Shown: one piece after another, positions 48,007-60,540 of the stretch | Layout: the number at the start of each line of letters is the position of its first letter | How positions within the stretch are numbered: position 1 is the first letter of the stretch | Origin: Oasisia sp. SBJ-2009 | Lineage: Eukaryota; Annelida; Polychaeta; Sabellida; Siboglinidae | NCBI GenBank assembly: GCA_964017155.1 | Contig: OZ024865.1 | Coordinates: forward strand, 35,656,438-35,720,437 | Direction: 5' to 3' | Length of the DNA stretch: 64,000 nt | Notes under the pieces: generated by a model | Seen by the model: only the letters and a program-made list of their open reading frames with translations | What the model was told of the DNA's origin: nothing | Database searches by the model: none | Translations under genes and position numbers: made by a program

Positions 48007-51000
48007 ATATATACATATATAAAATATATAATATATATATTATATATATTTTTATATACATATATAATATATTGTGATTGTTATAATAAAATTATTTAAA
48101 TATTTGACTTGTGAATATACTGAAGCTACCCTGCAGTTCAATCTTACACCCGTGGGTCTCATGGGTTCATTTTCACTTCACCAGTAGAGTAATGCACACA
48201 TTGTCACCAGATGGTGCCAGTAATACTTTTTGTATGCCTATTAATCACTAGGTGGCGCAACTATATTAGGCTAAAAACAGAATTTTTGTTTTTACCGTTT
48301 TTTGTTAAACAAAAACACACAGTGTGATCACAGTAAACAATATAATTTTTTAGTAGAATTAAGAATTATATGTATGCAGCTTAAGCTAAGTAGTCACACA
48401 TATGTTTCATACATGTAATTCCTAACTGCTGTAGCCTATTAACATAATTTCTTTCGTGGAACAAGTCGGTTCCTTGTGAAACAAATAAATATGAATTAGT
48501 ACAGTTTAGTACTCCCAGACAAGTGCTTTCTGGGAGTAGGTAATTAGGCATAGGTAAAACTGGTGCATATTTATATTCTCTGGATGTGTCTGTTTGAACA
48601 AGAATTACATGACGCAATATAAATTATTTACGCGTCCTTGCTAAGGGAAATATCTGAGTAGCCTAAGCAATTTTACACAGAAAAACACTCACATTTAGTT
48701 CTTCGCTGGTGTTGGGTAATGTAGGCAGGTCTGCCTGCTCCATGTGGAGGGTTTGCCATTCCTCCAACATCAGTGAGTTCACGAGGTCATTGCTGGGGTC
48801 AGAGGTCGCTGCCAGTGATGGCCTGTACCGGCCAAGGAATGTGTCCCGACTCTTCTTCAGTCTCTCACGACAACGCTGACAGATGAAACAAAGTGTGTTT
48901 TACTGACTGCATAGCACTTATACTACAGTGGAACTACAGGCACAATTACTAAACTTTACATGGCAATTGTTCATTTGGCCATTTGTTATGTGAAATGTAG
49001 AATCAGGTCACTACAGAAAACACTTAAAAAAGTAATTTACAACAGACCATGACAAGTTGACACTTGACAATAAAGTTTGGTATCCAATGGTCCGGTGCCA
49101 CAGTCATATAAATAGTGTACCCCACACACACAGATTGATTCAACATGCCCTAACAAAATGTAACATTACATAATAAATATGCAAACATCTTTAATTGTTC
49201 AAAAGTGTGTCCCATTGGCACCATTGCACTGTTCTGCAAATGCAAACAGTGGAATTTGCTGTGTATGAAAACCAGTAATTAAACTCATGATTCCGTGTGA
49301 ATGTGTTTGGTGCTCACAGTTAGACCAAACTTGTCTGCAAGGAAAGTTGCTCGCTCATGAACAACATGCCAAGTTATATGGCAAAACTTGCTTATATTTT
49401 GGAAATGTTATACTAAAAATATTGGTATTAAGTTTTGTGTACATACCTCACAAATTGAAATAAAGGCAGTTAAATTCAAAAATATGATAAAACAAAAAAT
49501 TACAATGTAATAACATGTACATAGACAGGTATGTACTTGACACTGTACATATCAAGGCATACCTTTCATATTTAATATTGTCCTAACTATTTTGACCAGT
49601 GGCAGTTTTATTTAGGGCTGAAACTTGTTTAACTGGTTGACTTCAGCACATCAAAAGCATTTCTGGTTTTGACTGTGCCTGTCCCTGAGCCTCAATGAGA
49701 AGCCAACGTTTTACACTGCCAGGATCAGGCATACAATGTTTATGATACCATGATTAATTTCCATCTAACCCCTGATAGAAGTGTATCACATTATGACTAG
49801 CTATGACAGCTTAATGTAAACTACACACCTTCCGTGTGCCACAATGTGAATGCTAGCCAGGTCACTGCTCTCACTCTGCTAAGACTGTATCACTGTAAAT
49901 CCATTGTGATGGCATTAGTCTTTTGCAACACTCAAAATCTGGGCAAAACAATAAACTGCCTTTTAAGATGCTTTTTTCTTGTTAAAGAATTATGCACTAA
50001 TATTTTATCATGCAGAAATATGTTGAGATTGCCTGTCTCCCTAGCCAACAAGTTCTAATACTGCTTTTTGGTGACTAATTAAAGAGTGAACACAAAACAT
50101 GAGCAGGGTTTGAAATTAACAATGTCAGTCCATTAGGCCAAGGCTACCAGATTTGGACCCGGACTAGTAAACATTTCTACTAGCTAGTCATGTGGCCTAT
50201 CAGTTTTCATTGGCACCAGAACAAACAAATTCTACCTAATTTACTCAACTGGGTGTGGATAAGTAATGCAATCCGTTCACATGTATACAAGTAATGTCCA
50301 TCCATACATCTACCATGTATGTGCATGTTTGTAAATGTATGTATGTTTGCTAAGTATTAAAATTTGAGTGCATTAGATATATATAAATGAAAAAAAACCA
50401 TTATCTTCTAAAGCATGTTTATTTATGTCCCTGGTGATTTGTGAACTGTTAGTGAAAATAACAGATTTTGCTAGTAGTCAATGCAATTTATTAATTTTAA
50501 TTTCACTTTATCGTCATAAAGCCAAGACCCTATACGTTACGTATAAGTCAAACATTTTTAGACATTAAACATTTGGCCTAGTCAGTATAAAAACATGGCT
50601 TTTATAGCCTGAAAAAACTACAAACAACAACGATTTCTACATGTCAACAATGGGTTTTGTGTGTCCAAATGATGGGTGGATGGGTCTCTGGAACTGAAAC
50701 CTGTGAAAGGACCTAGCAGCTTTGCAAAAGTTGCTGGGTCAATGTTAATGCTTGTATACCCTAGGAAATTTGTTAATAACTAGAAAGACTGATTACCAAT
50801 ACAAATAATTTGGCCAAACCAGATTTTGTGATTTGTTAGATTTATAGTAAAACATCTTAAAGGTGAAATGAACATGCTAGATTAAAGGCTGTGGTTAATA
50901 GAATATATATAACATAATATAACCGTGTAGTATGAATACTTGAAAACAAATATATTTTATAAAATCATGCAAATAAGAATACTTCCTCACACACCGCCTA

Positions 51001-53478
51001 TGAAATTTTGCCTTCGGGTGTTTCCGTGAGTGTGACGTCATATGTACCATAGACGCTAGCAGCAGGTTAAGGATTTCAATGGTAGACTTGGTGTATGGTG
51101 TCTTGCGGTGTTCTTCTTCATCGAATAAAACATTGTATTCTGTGTGGCTTTTGGATGCAGCAACGGGGATAATTCCGGAAAGAGCTTCTTTAGTTTTAGA
51201 TAGAGAAAGAGCCAAGACGACGAAGGCAGTGGATCAAACAAGTCGGTCGAGTCAACTGGACACCGACTCGGTGTCGGTGTTCTCGCTTATGTATGCCAAG
51301 ATAATTTTGACAGTTCGTGTTTCGTCACAGATCCAGCTTACCAGTCTGTGTGTTTTAAGCCAGGTCGACAACATTTGAAGAAATCAACACTAACATGCCC
51401 AATAATCCCAACAATTTTTAAGCGAATCCGGCAGATAGAAACGAAGGAAAGGAGAAGCTTGCCTTTCCAGAAACGGCGGAACTTGGAGATAAGTCGTTCC
51501 GATTCTAACACAAATGGTGGCAAGAATATGTGTCAAATGTTGGCAAATATAAGGTTATAATTGTACAATTGAGGTTGGTCCAAATTCTGCATAAGTGCCC
51601 TATTTACGAATGGTTGCTATAATGTCCAACTGAAAAATCAGTTTATTATTTAATTTTTAGGGAGCGCACGTTTGTCAATGTCAACAATGATTAGCCTCAG
51701 GTCAAGGACCATTTCATGTTCATGTCGTCGTTCGATTCAACCATCATTGAAGAGTTTATTGTAACATTAATATTTGCTATCTACAAACGCATTATATATT
51801 ATTAGGGCTTGATAATCAAATTGAATATTTCTATTTATTTAATTATTAAGTTCACTTATATACTGGTATTCCACGACATCCAGGCATAACCAGTCCAAAC
51901 ACATTTGCTTACAGACATCGTCCAAATTGCATTGACACTTTTAGTGATCGACACATTTTATCTAAACTCCAAGCCTAAAAGTGTTTTCTGCGTCGTTACT
52001 TTTGCCTGGCTAGACGTGAAACTCAACAGTAATAGAATAATCAACCACAGGATTATTATTACTGAATGGAAGAAATAAAGTCTGAAGTTTATGCATTACA
52101 ATAGCGAAATTCCGTGGCAATACGATACCGTTGGTATTAATAAAACTACTATTACTTTTCTGTCTTTGAAAATGTAATATTCCTATCACAACAATTAATA
52201 CAGTCATAAATGCGCATACAATATACCATCAACCATCCTGGTGTTTCATCGACACTATCCACTTCGATGTTTTGTTCCACCGTAGGAATGTTTGGGTCTT
52301 CGAACAGTAGTCCACCGACGGCAGCGGCCCCTGATAACTCACCCTCTCCGTTTCTCTTGTGATCAATGTCGCTTTCCTGCTTGTTTTGTGTGACTACTAA
52401 AGCCAGTGGTTCACCACTGTATGCTTTCACCGACCAACAAGTTCTTACAGTAGCCGGATAACTGTTCAAATCTGACTCGCCAGATTCTACCTTCATGTGG
52501 CAAAATTTTCTATGGTACATATTACGTCATCAGTACTTTCCAAGCGGCAGCCACTGACACTATTCACTTCGGTATTTCACTCGGAAATCGATCAGATGGG
52601 CTGATTTTTAGACAGTAAACTGCGTGTATATATAAACTACAACAGTTGTCAGGGGTTAAACCTGTATAAATAGCATCATATTAGTATGTTATTTACTTGG
52701 TTTAATTATAATTTTTATGTTCATTTCACCTTTAAATGTTTAGTCACCAGGAAAAAACATTTATCTAGTCATGGTTGCAAAATATTCCCATTCAGAATTC
52801 AAATTTTTAGTTTCTTATGCACATTAGGCGATTATATTGGCACACAACAATATAATTAATATATGTGCCAAAAATGTGTGAATTGTGTTCATGTTTTTGG
52901 AGGCCTAACAAATAGCAAAATACTTATAATACTGAAATAACACTGTATGTTAATAATGAGTAAATGGTGGCTAAATAGTAAATTATGAGCTATCTCTGAT
53001 GGGTGATGCTGTGTCAGAGTTAGTCATACTGGGGTCAAAATGTACTGAAATGACAGACGTCAGACGGTCAGAACTAGGTCCGAGCTTTGTCTGCATTGCC
53101 ATTTTGTTCATTTCTGGGCAATCTAGTTTCCAAACGAAATAAATTCATGGAACAGCACGTATGAACAAATAAGATCGAGCCAGTTAAACCAAAGGAATGC
53201 GGCCGATTAATGTGCCGTGTTTATCAGTAACTACTCTTAATCTAATCCAGACACACGAATGTTCGGCCGCGACGCAGAAAAACCGCGGGCAAACTCAGTC
53301 TCATTGAATCAGCAATTTAACGCCAACGTAAAATTAATGGCCGACTATGATACATCGTATTAAGATTTGTGAACATTGTTCTTATAAATTTGCCAACCTT
53401 TCTGTACACGTCCTTCCACGGCGTTACGTGTCCTTTGTATAAACGCTGATGCTTTACCAAACTTTCGTTAGCGTCCAT
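44310..53478 (-). CDS. RPAIN: RPA-interacting protein RPAIN (whole gene, 6 coding exons, 223 aa)
   Basis: RPAIN (RIP) binds replication protein A and importin-beta and carries RPA into the nucleus, supporting replication and repair. Exons 53398-53478, 48693-48875, 47614-47692, 46699-46810, 45796-45859 and 44310-44462 have GT-AG borders and join in phase to 672 bases. Family features: N-terminal LYKGHVTPWKDVYRK followed by RCRERLKKSRD (a basic, RPA-binding type segment); acidic middle with VISVFEEIRAELIRE; then a C-terminal zinc-binding-like domain with CPLC (147/150), CQCG (164/166), H193, C197, H199 and CQVC (218/221). The length is close to the usual ~220 residues. The last three exons lie inside copy 2 of the tandem duplication, and a second set of the same exons sits downstream at 34083-36660. 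Intron 1 holds a decayed THAP sequence. Confidence 0.92.
44857..44892 (+). repeat. (TA)n microsatellite, copy 2
   Basis: About 18 TA units, shorter than in copy 1; the length difference accounts for part of the offset change. Confidence 0.95.
44923..45372. mobile_element. hAT-like MITE, duplication copy 2
   Basis: Second copy of the 450-base element produced by the segmental duplication, with the same ends and 8-base flanks. Lies in RPAIN intron 5. Confidence 0.8.
45796..45859 (-). CDS. RPAIN: RPAIN coding exon 5 (copy 2)
   Basis: 64 bases, residues 153-173 plus one base. Acceptor GTTTCAG, donor GAG|GTATGT. It encodes NALSIDRGVIYCQCGARIDT, equivalent to the second ligand pair (CQCG) of vertebrate RPAIN. 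Confidence 0.92.
46699..46810 (-). CDS. RPAIN: RPAIN coding exon 4 (copy 2)
   Basis: 112 bases, residues 116-151 plus split codons. Acceptor TTTTTCCAG, donor AAAG|GTACAC. It encodes LILAEYEAGMNFDQASL and the first zinc-ligand pair VICPLCQ. Confidence 0.92.
47614..47692 (-). CDS. RPAIN: RPAIN coding exon 3
   Basis: 79 bases, residues 89-114 plus one base. Acceptor TTTCAG, donor GAAG|GTGAGT. It encodes the acidic helix IDEVISVFEEIRAELIRE. The right breakpoint of the tandem duplication (47610) lies at intron position +4 after this exon, so exon 3 is present once. Confidence 0.92.
47947..48075 (+). repeat. (AT)n microsatellite
   Basis: Pure AT at 47947-48003 followed by imperfect TATATA / AATATATAAT sequence. 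Lies in RPAIN intron 2. Confidence 0.95.
48245..48259 (+). promoter_or_regulatory. CTCF-like motif in RPAIN intron 2
   Basis: TCACTAGGTGGCGCA closely fits the CTCF core; a weaker relative, CACCAGATGGTGCCAG, is at 48205-48220. Confidence 0.4.
48693..48875 (-). CDS. RPAIN: RPAIN coding exon 2
   Basis: 183 bases, residues 28-88, phase 0 at both ends. Acceptor CTGTCAG, donor AAAT|GTGAGT. RCRERLKKSRDTFLGRYR matches the conserved basic helix, and the LMLEEWQTL segment matches the EEEWNAL segment of the vertebrate protein. Confidence 0.92.
48876..53397 (-). other. RPAIN intron 1
   Basis: 4.5 kb. Contains the THAP remnant and, at about 50640-50695, a short piece resembling MITE family B (GTCCAAATGATGGGTGGATG, GGGTCTCTG). 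A minus-strand frame at 52152-52520 is open for 122 codons but resembles nothing I know. The rest is featureless. Confidence 0.6.
51141..51560 (+). pseudogene. Frameshifted THAP-domain remnant
   Basis: THAP domains are C2CH zinc-finger DNA-binding folds found in transposon-derived proteins. Three frames must be combined to see one. Frame one gives CVAFGCSNGDNSGKSFFSF (C-x4-C and typical spacing) and meets a stop. A second frame gives RRRQWIKQVGRVNWTPT (conserved Trp region). The third gives VCQDNFDSSCF, then KPGRQHLKK and CPIIPTIFKR, where the terminal PTIF is a THAP signature. The expected C-x2-His reads C-x2-Asn, so a zinc ligand is lost. Span to PTIF is ~93 codons, normal for the fold. It lies antisense in RPAIN intron 1. 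It may be a P-element-like transposon fossil or a dead THAP gene; no transposase part is visible nearby. Confidence 0.75.
53398..53478 (-). CDS. RPAIN: RPAIN coding exon 1
   Basis: 81 bases, residues 1-27. The ATG at 53478 gives MDANESLVKHQRLYKGHVTP, aligning with the RPAIN N-terminus (RLLYK...WKETFRQ in vertebrates). The frame stays open upstream of this Met, but the family length supports this start. The exon ends AGAAAG|GTTGGC; the donor is weak after +2, phase 0, and joins RCRERL of exon 2. Confidence 0.85.
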
Positions 53479-53640
53479 TCTGGCTTGTGTTTTGACACAG
53501 GATGCGCTTTTATCTAACCGGAAACGAAATGTCAAGGCCATACCTTTAGTACAATTTAGTACACGGGGGGCGCCATTGTACCTAAATATTATAATATTAA
53601 CCACTAGATGGCGCAATGAAAGTAGACCTTAGCGCGTTGG
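53479..53640 (-). promoter_or_regulatory. RPAIN 5' flank / likely promoter
   Basis: Directly upstream of the RPAIN ATG, with CTCF- or YY1-like motifs: CCACTAGATGGCGCA (53601-53615) and CACGGGGGGCGCCATTG (53563-53579). No TATA box at a usual place. Start site unknown. Confidence 0.4.
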
Positions 53641-56600
53641 ATACCCGCAGTGAATATCTGGTATTATTTTTACTTCAGTCTTTCACTAATATCTCCAATT
53701 ACAATTCCAGTATGTTTACTTTTTGATGCTGTCGTTTTTGTAAGTGTCTATCAATACAGTTGTGAAGGGTGTTTAATATCTGGTAAGTTTTGTTTCACGC
53801 TCAAATAAAAAATGTAAAGGGCCACATATAAAATAAGGTTCATCAACAAAATAAAAATACAACAAGCAGGATTTTAGGCCATAATGAAAATAGCCATATA
53901 ATGAAACCGACAGAACACCAGTAATAACGACAGGAAATTTGCAGAACACGAGACCATAAACTTAATGGATTACATGTAACAGAGGAGTGCAAAAGAACTT
54001 CTAGGAAAGACAAACAACCGTGCTGTGGTGACGGTCATTATACCGCCAACGCCAGTGGTAAACACGGCACTTAGCCTTAGGAAAAAGATACAGTGTTCGA
54101 AATCTAGACCTTTCTCTTAGAATTGTTAGATAGCAGGTGTTGCGGACGAGAGCCTGTATATGTTAATTACGGCTATTTCAGTCGGGCGTATAGGACTGTA
54201 TTTTATGAAGTATAATACTACAGTTATAGCGGATGTTAATTGAACTGAGAGTATCGGCTAACACAGCTGTAGGCCTGTACATGCATGCAGTAGAAGTTCT
54301 CTAAATAGAGGACATTCTCCATAATTAACCAGACACGCATTGGTTATTTTTCGCTAAGTTAGTCGAACAAGGAAAATACTACCTGACACGAAGCAGGCTT
54401 CGAGAAAAAACTTGATCTGAAATGTGACATGTCAGCGTCCTACATTTTCACCGCTTTCTACTGATTAACGCATCATGATGTATCCGGCGCTAACAGGCAC
54501 GCAATCGTAAACCGCATGGCGAGCAGAGGAAGACATCAATCGCGACAACGTATATGTTGCTCTGGGTCAACGACTTTAGTCCTCGTAGCACATGACCAAT
54601 TCTTGTGGCGCATTACCTTAAGGGCGAATTGGTCACGTGTCCCAATGCCCCAGGTTCACTAGTTACCATAAAACGCAACGGTACATCAACTAAGTTGTTG
54701 TTCTCCTTTTGGCATCCCTGTCGTTAAGGGTAAGGTTGGCCATGGTTTCTGCGTTTCCGTCGACTTATTCTTCCTTTTCTATTTGCTCACTACGTTCTCT
54801 AGCAACAGTTTCCAATTTCTGACTACGGCATTCACATATGTCGATCGAACTGACGTCTTAATGCCGTAGTAGTTGAACCTCTGCGGTGGAGATACTAAAC
54901 TATAACAGACCACCATGCATGTTTCGAGTTTCGCTAAGTCGTTTTAGGTCGATGCGTGTCTTGTATTTCTCAAAATCGTCGTGCACATAGTTTATTAATA
55001 AGAGACGAAGCGACGAAATATCGTATGGCTGACGCTCTGACGGCATATATATTCTTCGTATTCAACTAGCTGAAATGTTTTAGTTTACAATAAGAAACGG
55101 TTTTCATGCCGAAGAATCATAGCAAACCACGGGTCGTTGCTCTGTGCTACTGTTCCCCTGGGTGATTGTTCTCGCAAACTGTGGAAGTGATACGATAAGA
55201 TCAAATTATAGCAATTGACTTGACTTCGCAAGAGCAGAAACCTGCCCAATTTGAAGACGGATACAAGACTGGTGGGAATCCCAATATAAGTATTGAACCG
55301 TATCGTAACATTATTGAAACATTGACCAATGCTAACCGGAAATGTTATGATAACATTATACATTATGCTAGTTGGAAAGCGTACGCAATATTCCACATAT
55401 TTAGTTTCGAAATATAAATAATATTTGAAAAATATAGTAAAATTACTTCTTCAGTTATACTTAGTGAAATAATTATCTTAATGTCATAAATGGCGGTCAT
55501 ATTCGACGTAGTGTCACATGACACGTAGCCAATCTTGATTAGCCACTATTCATTTCTAGTCTTATTACTTGATAATATTAACAAATTGGAAAAAGAAAAT
55601 TTATAATGGCAATAAGCAGTGGCTATTCTAGCTATGTTATTATTAATCTGAAAAAAGGAATTTGGTACCGCAGGCAATATAACCTATATTTAACATCCAA
55701 TTTTAACACGGGCATGCGGAGTCCACGGGAAAGATGTTTTGAATTGCGTATTTATAGACGATGACGATATAATACCTCCTTTTAGCTACTTGCCCAAGAG
55801 TTGTGATTGCGCACAAATCATATATTGCAGTGTCGCATTTGTTTGCGGTGTACAGTTAATATATTTCTATTTTGATTACACGAGGAATCCGCAGTTGTTC
55901 TTGCCATAATCAGATACCTGGACGTCATGACATTCCACACAAATACTTTTTTTTATATAAATGTACAGGTACAATACTGAAAACAACATGTAGTCTCACT
56001 TGTTAGCAATGCAATATGTTTCCTTAATTTAGATTAACGCTCGTTGCTATGATATATAAAGGAAAAACTAGAGTTGATGGCGACAACAGCACGTAAATGA
56101 AAATAAAATATTAATTATTGGTTTATTTTTCTGCATGGTGATTGGTACGGATAACATTATGTTTTACGTGTATAAACTGCAGCACATTGTAGCAAATGTC
56201 GCACATCATTTGAAAATGTGATTGCAAACCCGCGTCCAAACTCATAGAATAATGGAACACCAGCGCTGTGCGGAAAAGTAGGCCTACCTACAATGATTAA
56301 AGACGTAGCCTAAATTAGTATGCTTTGAACGAGGTAATTTACGCTTAGCGAGACCATACACAGCTGTTGTCTAATTGCCTGTAAGCGTGTTCAAAGTACC
56401 GCAATACGCAATCTATTTGAAAAAAGTAACTTATCTACTTATCACATTCAAAGTTAATTTTTGTTGGGTGGAACCTGCAAAACTTAAACGGTGTTTCTGC
56501 TGGGCCATTTACGCTCGTATGCGAAAGAACACAGCACGTTCAAATTGGTGGGGGCCGGATCATGGATGAAAATGGCAAAATGGCATACAACCGATATGGT

Positions 56601-56737
56601 GGCAGACGAGACGTGCAAGTCGTGTTGTCTAGTTTCGATAATAAAATACTACAAAACCTTTTGATCTCTTTTACCCATGCAAACAAACAAGGAATAAATG
56701 TGCCACATATGGTAGTTCCATATAGCTGGTGATTTTT

Positions 56738-56814
<77 letters not shown>

Positions 56815-58995
56815 CCTCACTGCAACTGTGAAGTTTTTCTCGCCAATGCCATTATTTTATATTAAACTGCAGATTGAAGAATGGTGAATTCGAAAACGGA
56901 GTGAATGGGTAGCCGCGAGAATACGCTAGCACCATTATTCGGATAATGTACGCACTGACAACAAATTCTGATCAGCAAGCAAAGTTAGTTTATCATATAA
57001 CTTTGCTTTCACTACTTTATTTTACATACTTCACTTTTAGTTTATCTCAAGAGAAAGCAATCATGTTTCGTTGCTTATATTCGGGAAATGAACTCGGGAG
57101 AGTGTGGCCTCTAACGCGAATTCGTAATTTTTATGAAGCGATGTGGTAATGTGACGAAAACGAAATTTACCGATATAACAATAATTATAGTCACGTCAGT
57201 TGTAGCTTCTATCGCGTCACAGCTTTGATTGATCAATTATCAAAAGCGTGTCACACTAGTTATATGACATCAGACTGGAAGTGTGATACTTTACCAAAAT
57301 ATATTATTCTGAGAACACACTTTGAGGTGATAATGTTCATCGTAGTTGCAAAAGGATGGTTTGTGTTAACTTTTTAAACTCTACATGCACAAACATGGTT
57401 TTCCAAAGACACATATGTTTAAGATTGTTGACGATTTGTATTACATACAATTGAAATTGATTATTGCTATTTGTTCGTTTCAAGTTTAATTAGTTAATAT
57501 CGCAAAATACCTATTGGCATTAGTAAATCGCCTGTAGTACGTACACCTCTACCAAATTATTATTTATAAATTATTAATTAAAAAAGTAAGCAATGTTCAA
57601 GTAGTATTCGACGGGGTGGGAAACTAAAAGATTTTAATAGTGAACAATAAAAACAGTCCTGTTTTGTACACATATTCCGATGACGTTATTCCAATAGTTA
57701 GTCCGCAAACAGCCTACACAGGTTAAACATGAAAAACATGAACTTAAACCATGAACCAGATATGGAGCTTTTTTATCATATATTTGAGTATGTTATACCG
57801 CCGCAAGGTTGTGTGATTGAGCGGTGTGTGTTATTTTTGCAGTGACTTTACCATTATTCTGCTGCTTTAGTATGGCAATTGCGTGTTCGTCTTCAGTAGC
57901 ACAGAACCATCCAGGCACACACAGCGTGCGTAATCATTGTTAGTCTCAGCAGCGTCCATGCAAAACATCGACATTGCCTTTAATTATACAGTCTTCCTCT
58001 GTTATTCATGTTAGATTTGTGCAACTGCCTGCCTGTTTGATACGGTCTATCCAGATGCAAATTATAATTATAACGTTCATCGTGACTTCATGCGCTGACT
58101 ATTAAATTTATGCTATAGCCAATTACGGCAAGCCAGACGGACATTTACCACTACACCGAAAGTAGCATCCTCTCCGATATTTCATATTGTCATGAAGTTA
58201 ACGGTAAACGAAACACAGTTGTTAGAAAATTGCATCACCAATTCTGTGTGCACAGCTTTTCACAATTACGATGGATAACTCTGTGGAAGGCTAAATAAAT
58301 TTTATCAGTTTAGCAAAGTAATAAGTTTTGCAATTTCACTATGAAGCACAATGAATGCATGGACATCTCACACCGGTAATTCCATGTCTCCCTAATCAAA
58401 ATGCTCTAGAGCACACAAGATTCATTTGCTGTGATCGTTTTCTATTCGTTTTTTCCTAAACTCTTTATTGTGCAATGTATGCCATTCTGCGACTGTCCTA
58501 GGTTTGTCCCAGCATGTTATAGAGTTTGCACACGCAGACGGAATACCAATAAACAGGTGACTAAGTAGGCTCTAAGACATATAATAGGCCACATTAGTTA
58601 GCGGTCAACATTCTAGCAGACATTAACCGACTTACCTTGTATCAAAACGGGAATGCATTTTATGCCTCGTATAATTTTTATGTTCAAGAAACGTAATTGC
58701 ATTGGACATTTACAAATAATATTTTTTTAAATAAATATATATATATTATATACGTCAGATCCTGCAAAATCTCAAATGGTATAAGATTATCCTAAATTTT
58801 AGGTACTATAATTGTTTTGCGATTTCATTTTGCAATAGGCTCGACGGAGATATGTTATTGATAGTGTTACTGCTCTGAGCTTCTAAACTCAGCGTTACCG
58901 ATTCGATTATATTGTTCGATTTCGTGGTGATAATATTTACATGAAAACACATTTCCTCAAAATAAGCCACGCGAAACACAATGATCGAAGATCTG
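53641..58995. other. Gene-poor flank
   Basis: No coding region, RNA gene or full transposon recognised. Contains an (AT)n array at 56740-56813. Small open frames here have no recognisable content. Confidence 0.5.
56740..56813 (+). repeat. (AT)n microsatellite
   Basis: About 37 uninterrupted AT units. Confidence 0.96.
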
Positions 58996-59004
58996 TTCAA
59001 TGGT

Positions 59005-59095
59005 GCTTATAATAATAATAATAATAATAATAATAACTTTATTGTCCAATTCATAGAATGGAAATACATTTTGCACTTTGGAGGTTGCATAAAAA
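59005..59095 (-). mobile_element. LINE/retroposon 3' tail
   Basis: On the minus strand it reads AAATGTATTTCCATTCTATG, GGACAATAAAGTT and then (ATT)n. The end resembles the one at 19078-19180 but has a different tail unit. Confidence 0.5.
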
Positions 59096-59639
59096 CACAA
59101 TATTTAAATCACGTTGTAAACGCATGTATACAGTAAAATCAAGCATGTAAATATGTAAACGTCAGCTAAAAAATATAAATATGATATATATTGGAATAAA
59201 TAAATATACTAAAACAATATGACAGTATTATAATAAGATAAATTAATTAATTAATAAATATGATAAAACAACATTGCAATGGCAGCGGTAGAGAATGTGA
59301 TAGTTCAAGGACTATTTTTTGTGTGGCTGATTCAGAGACTTGATGGAGGATGGAATGAAGGATTTAACAAAACATTTATATAAATGTTTTATTATAGTAT
59401 GCGGAATAGCTTTATATATTAAAAAGGGTAAGTGTTTTACTTGCTTGTAGAGGCAAGTACACACACAAATCGAGTATTTCCAGCTATGACATACCGGGGA
59501 AACATGGACACTCACCAATCATGCAAAAAAAACCTTACAGCAGCACAAGCAAAGATAGAAAGAAGTATGTTAAATATCACATATAGGGACAAAAAACAAA
59601 CATTCGAGTAAGAGAGAAGACACAACTCATAGACGTGAC

Positions 59640-59880
59640 TGAATAAATCAGAAGACGGAAGTGTAAATGGGTAGTAGTAAGTAGAATACGAAGTAACCGA
59701 TGGACATCGTGTGTCACAATCTAGAAACCCTACGAAGGGACAACGATCTAGAGGAAGACTGTTAATGGAGAGACGAACTATACAAGTACTGGAGTGGAAC
59801 CATCTGGTAGATGAGAGCGCAATGTAAGTAGATCTGGAACCAGCATGCATGGGCATTCCCAACCACCGGACATTACATCA
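59640..59880 (+). mobile_element. Decayed LINE reverse-transcriptase tail
   Basis: Frames interrupted by stops spell a non-LTR ORF2 C-terminus: GRWTSCV-like, PTKGQRSRGRLL, then ELYKYWSGT-like and WNQHAWAF. Several frameshifts; long dead. Confidence 0.55.
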
Positions 59881-60335
59881 TACTAATGATGATTACAAAT
59901 TCATGTTTTATTGCAAACCGACAGTGCACAAATCCCACGAATCGTATCATATGACAAGTGTTGACAAATGAATGATCCAGATCATGAAGAATAGGTTTGC
60001 AAACAGGAACGTCGCGGCAAAATAACAGTTCTGGCTCACTGGTTGCTTTTTGGCCAAGTCATTGCGTCATTACTAAAATGTCAGCTCTCTTCGTATGGGA
60101 AATGTCTGTAGAATCTACTACAGTTGGTATTCAATGTAGTGATTGGGTTGGCTCCAGACCATTATGTGTGCGTTGTTAAGATCGGTCTGGAATATTTCGA
60201 CCAGAACAACACGGTCAAATAATAATAAGAGGGGATGTATGTCCCAAGAGCACTGACCAACGTCTTCTAGAATTATATTGCTGTTAATTGCGCACACACA
60301 TGGAATAACTAAAATCCAGAAATAAGAAACTCCAA

Positions 60336-60538
<203 letters not shown>

Positions 60539-60540
60539 GA

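Noticed and set aside
52152..52520. 122-codon minus-strand frame as an RPAIN exon or separate gene
   Set aside because: RPAIN exons 1 and 2 join in phase without it and no domain is recognisable.
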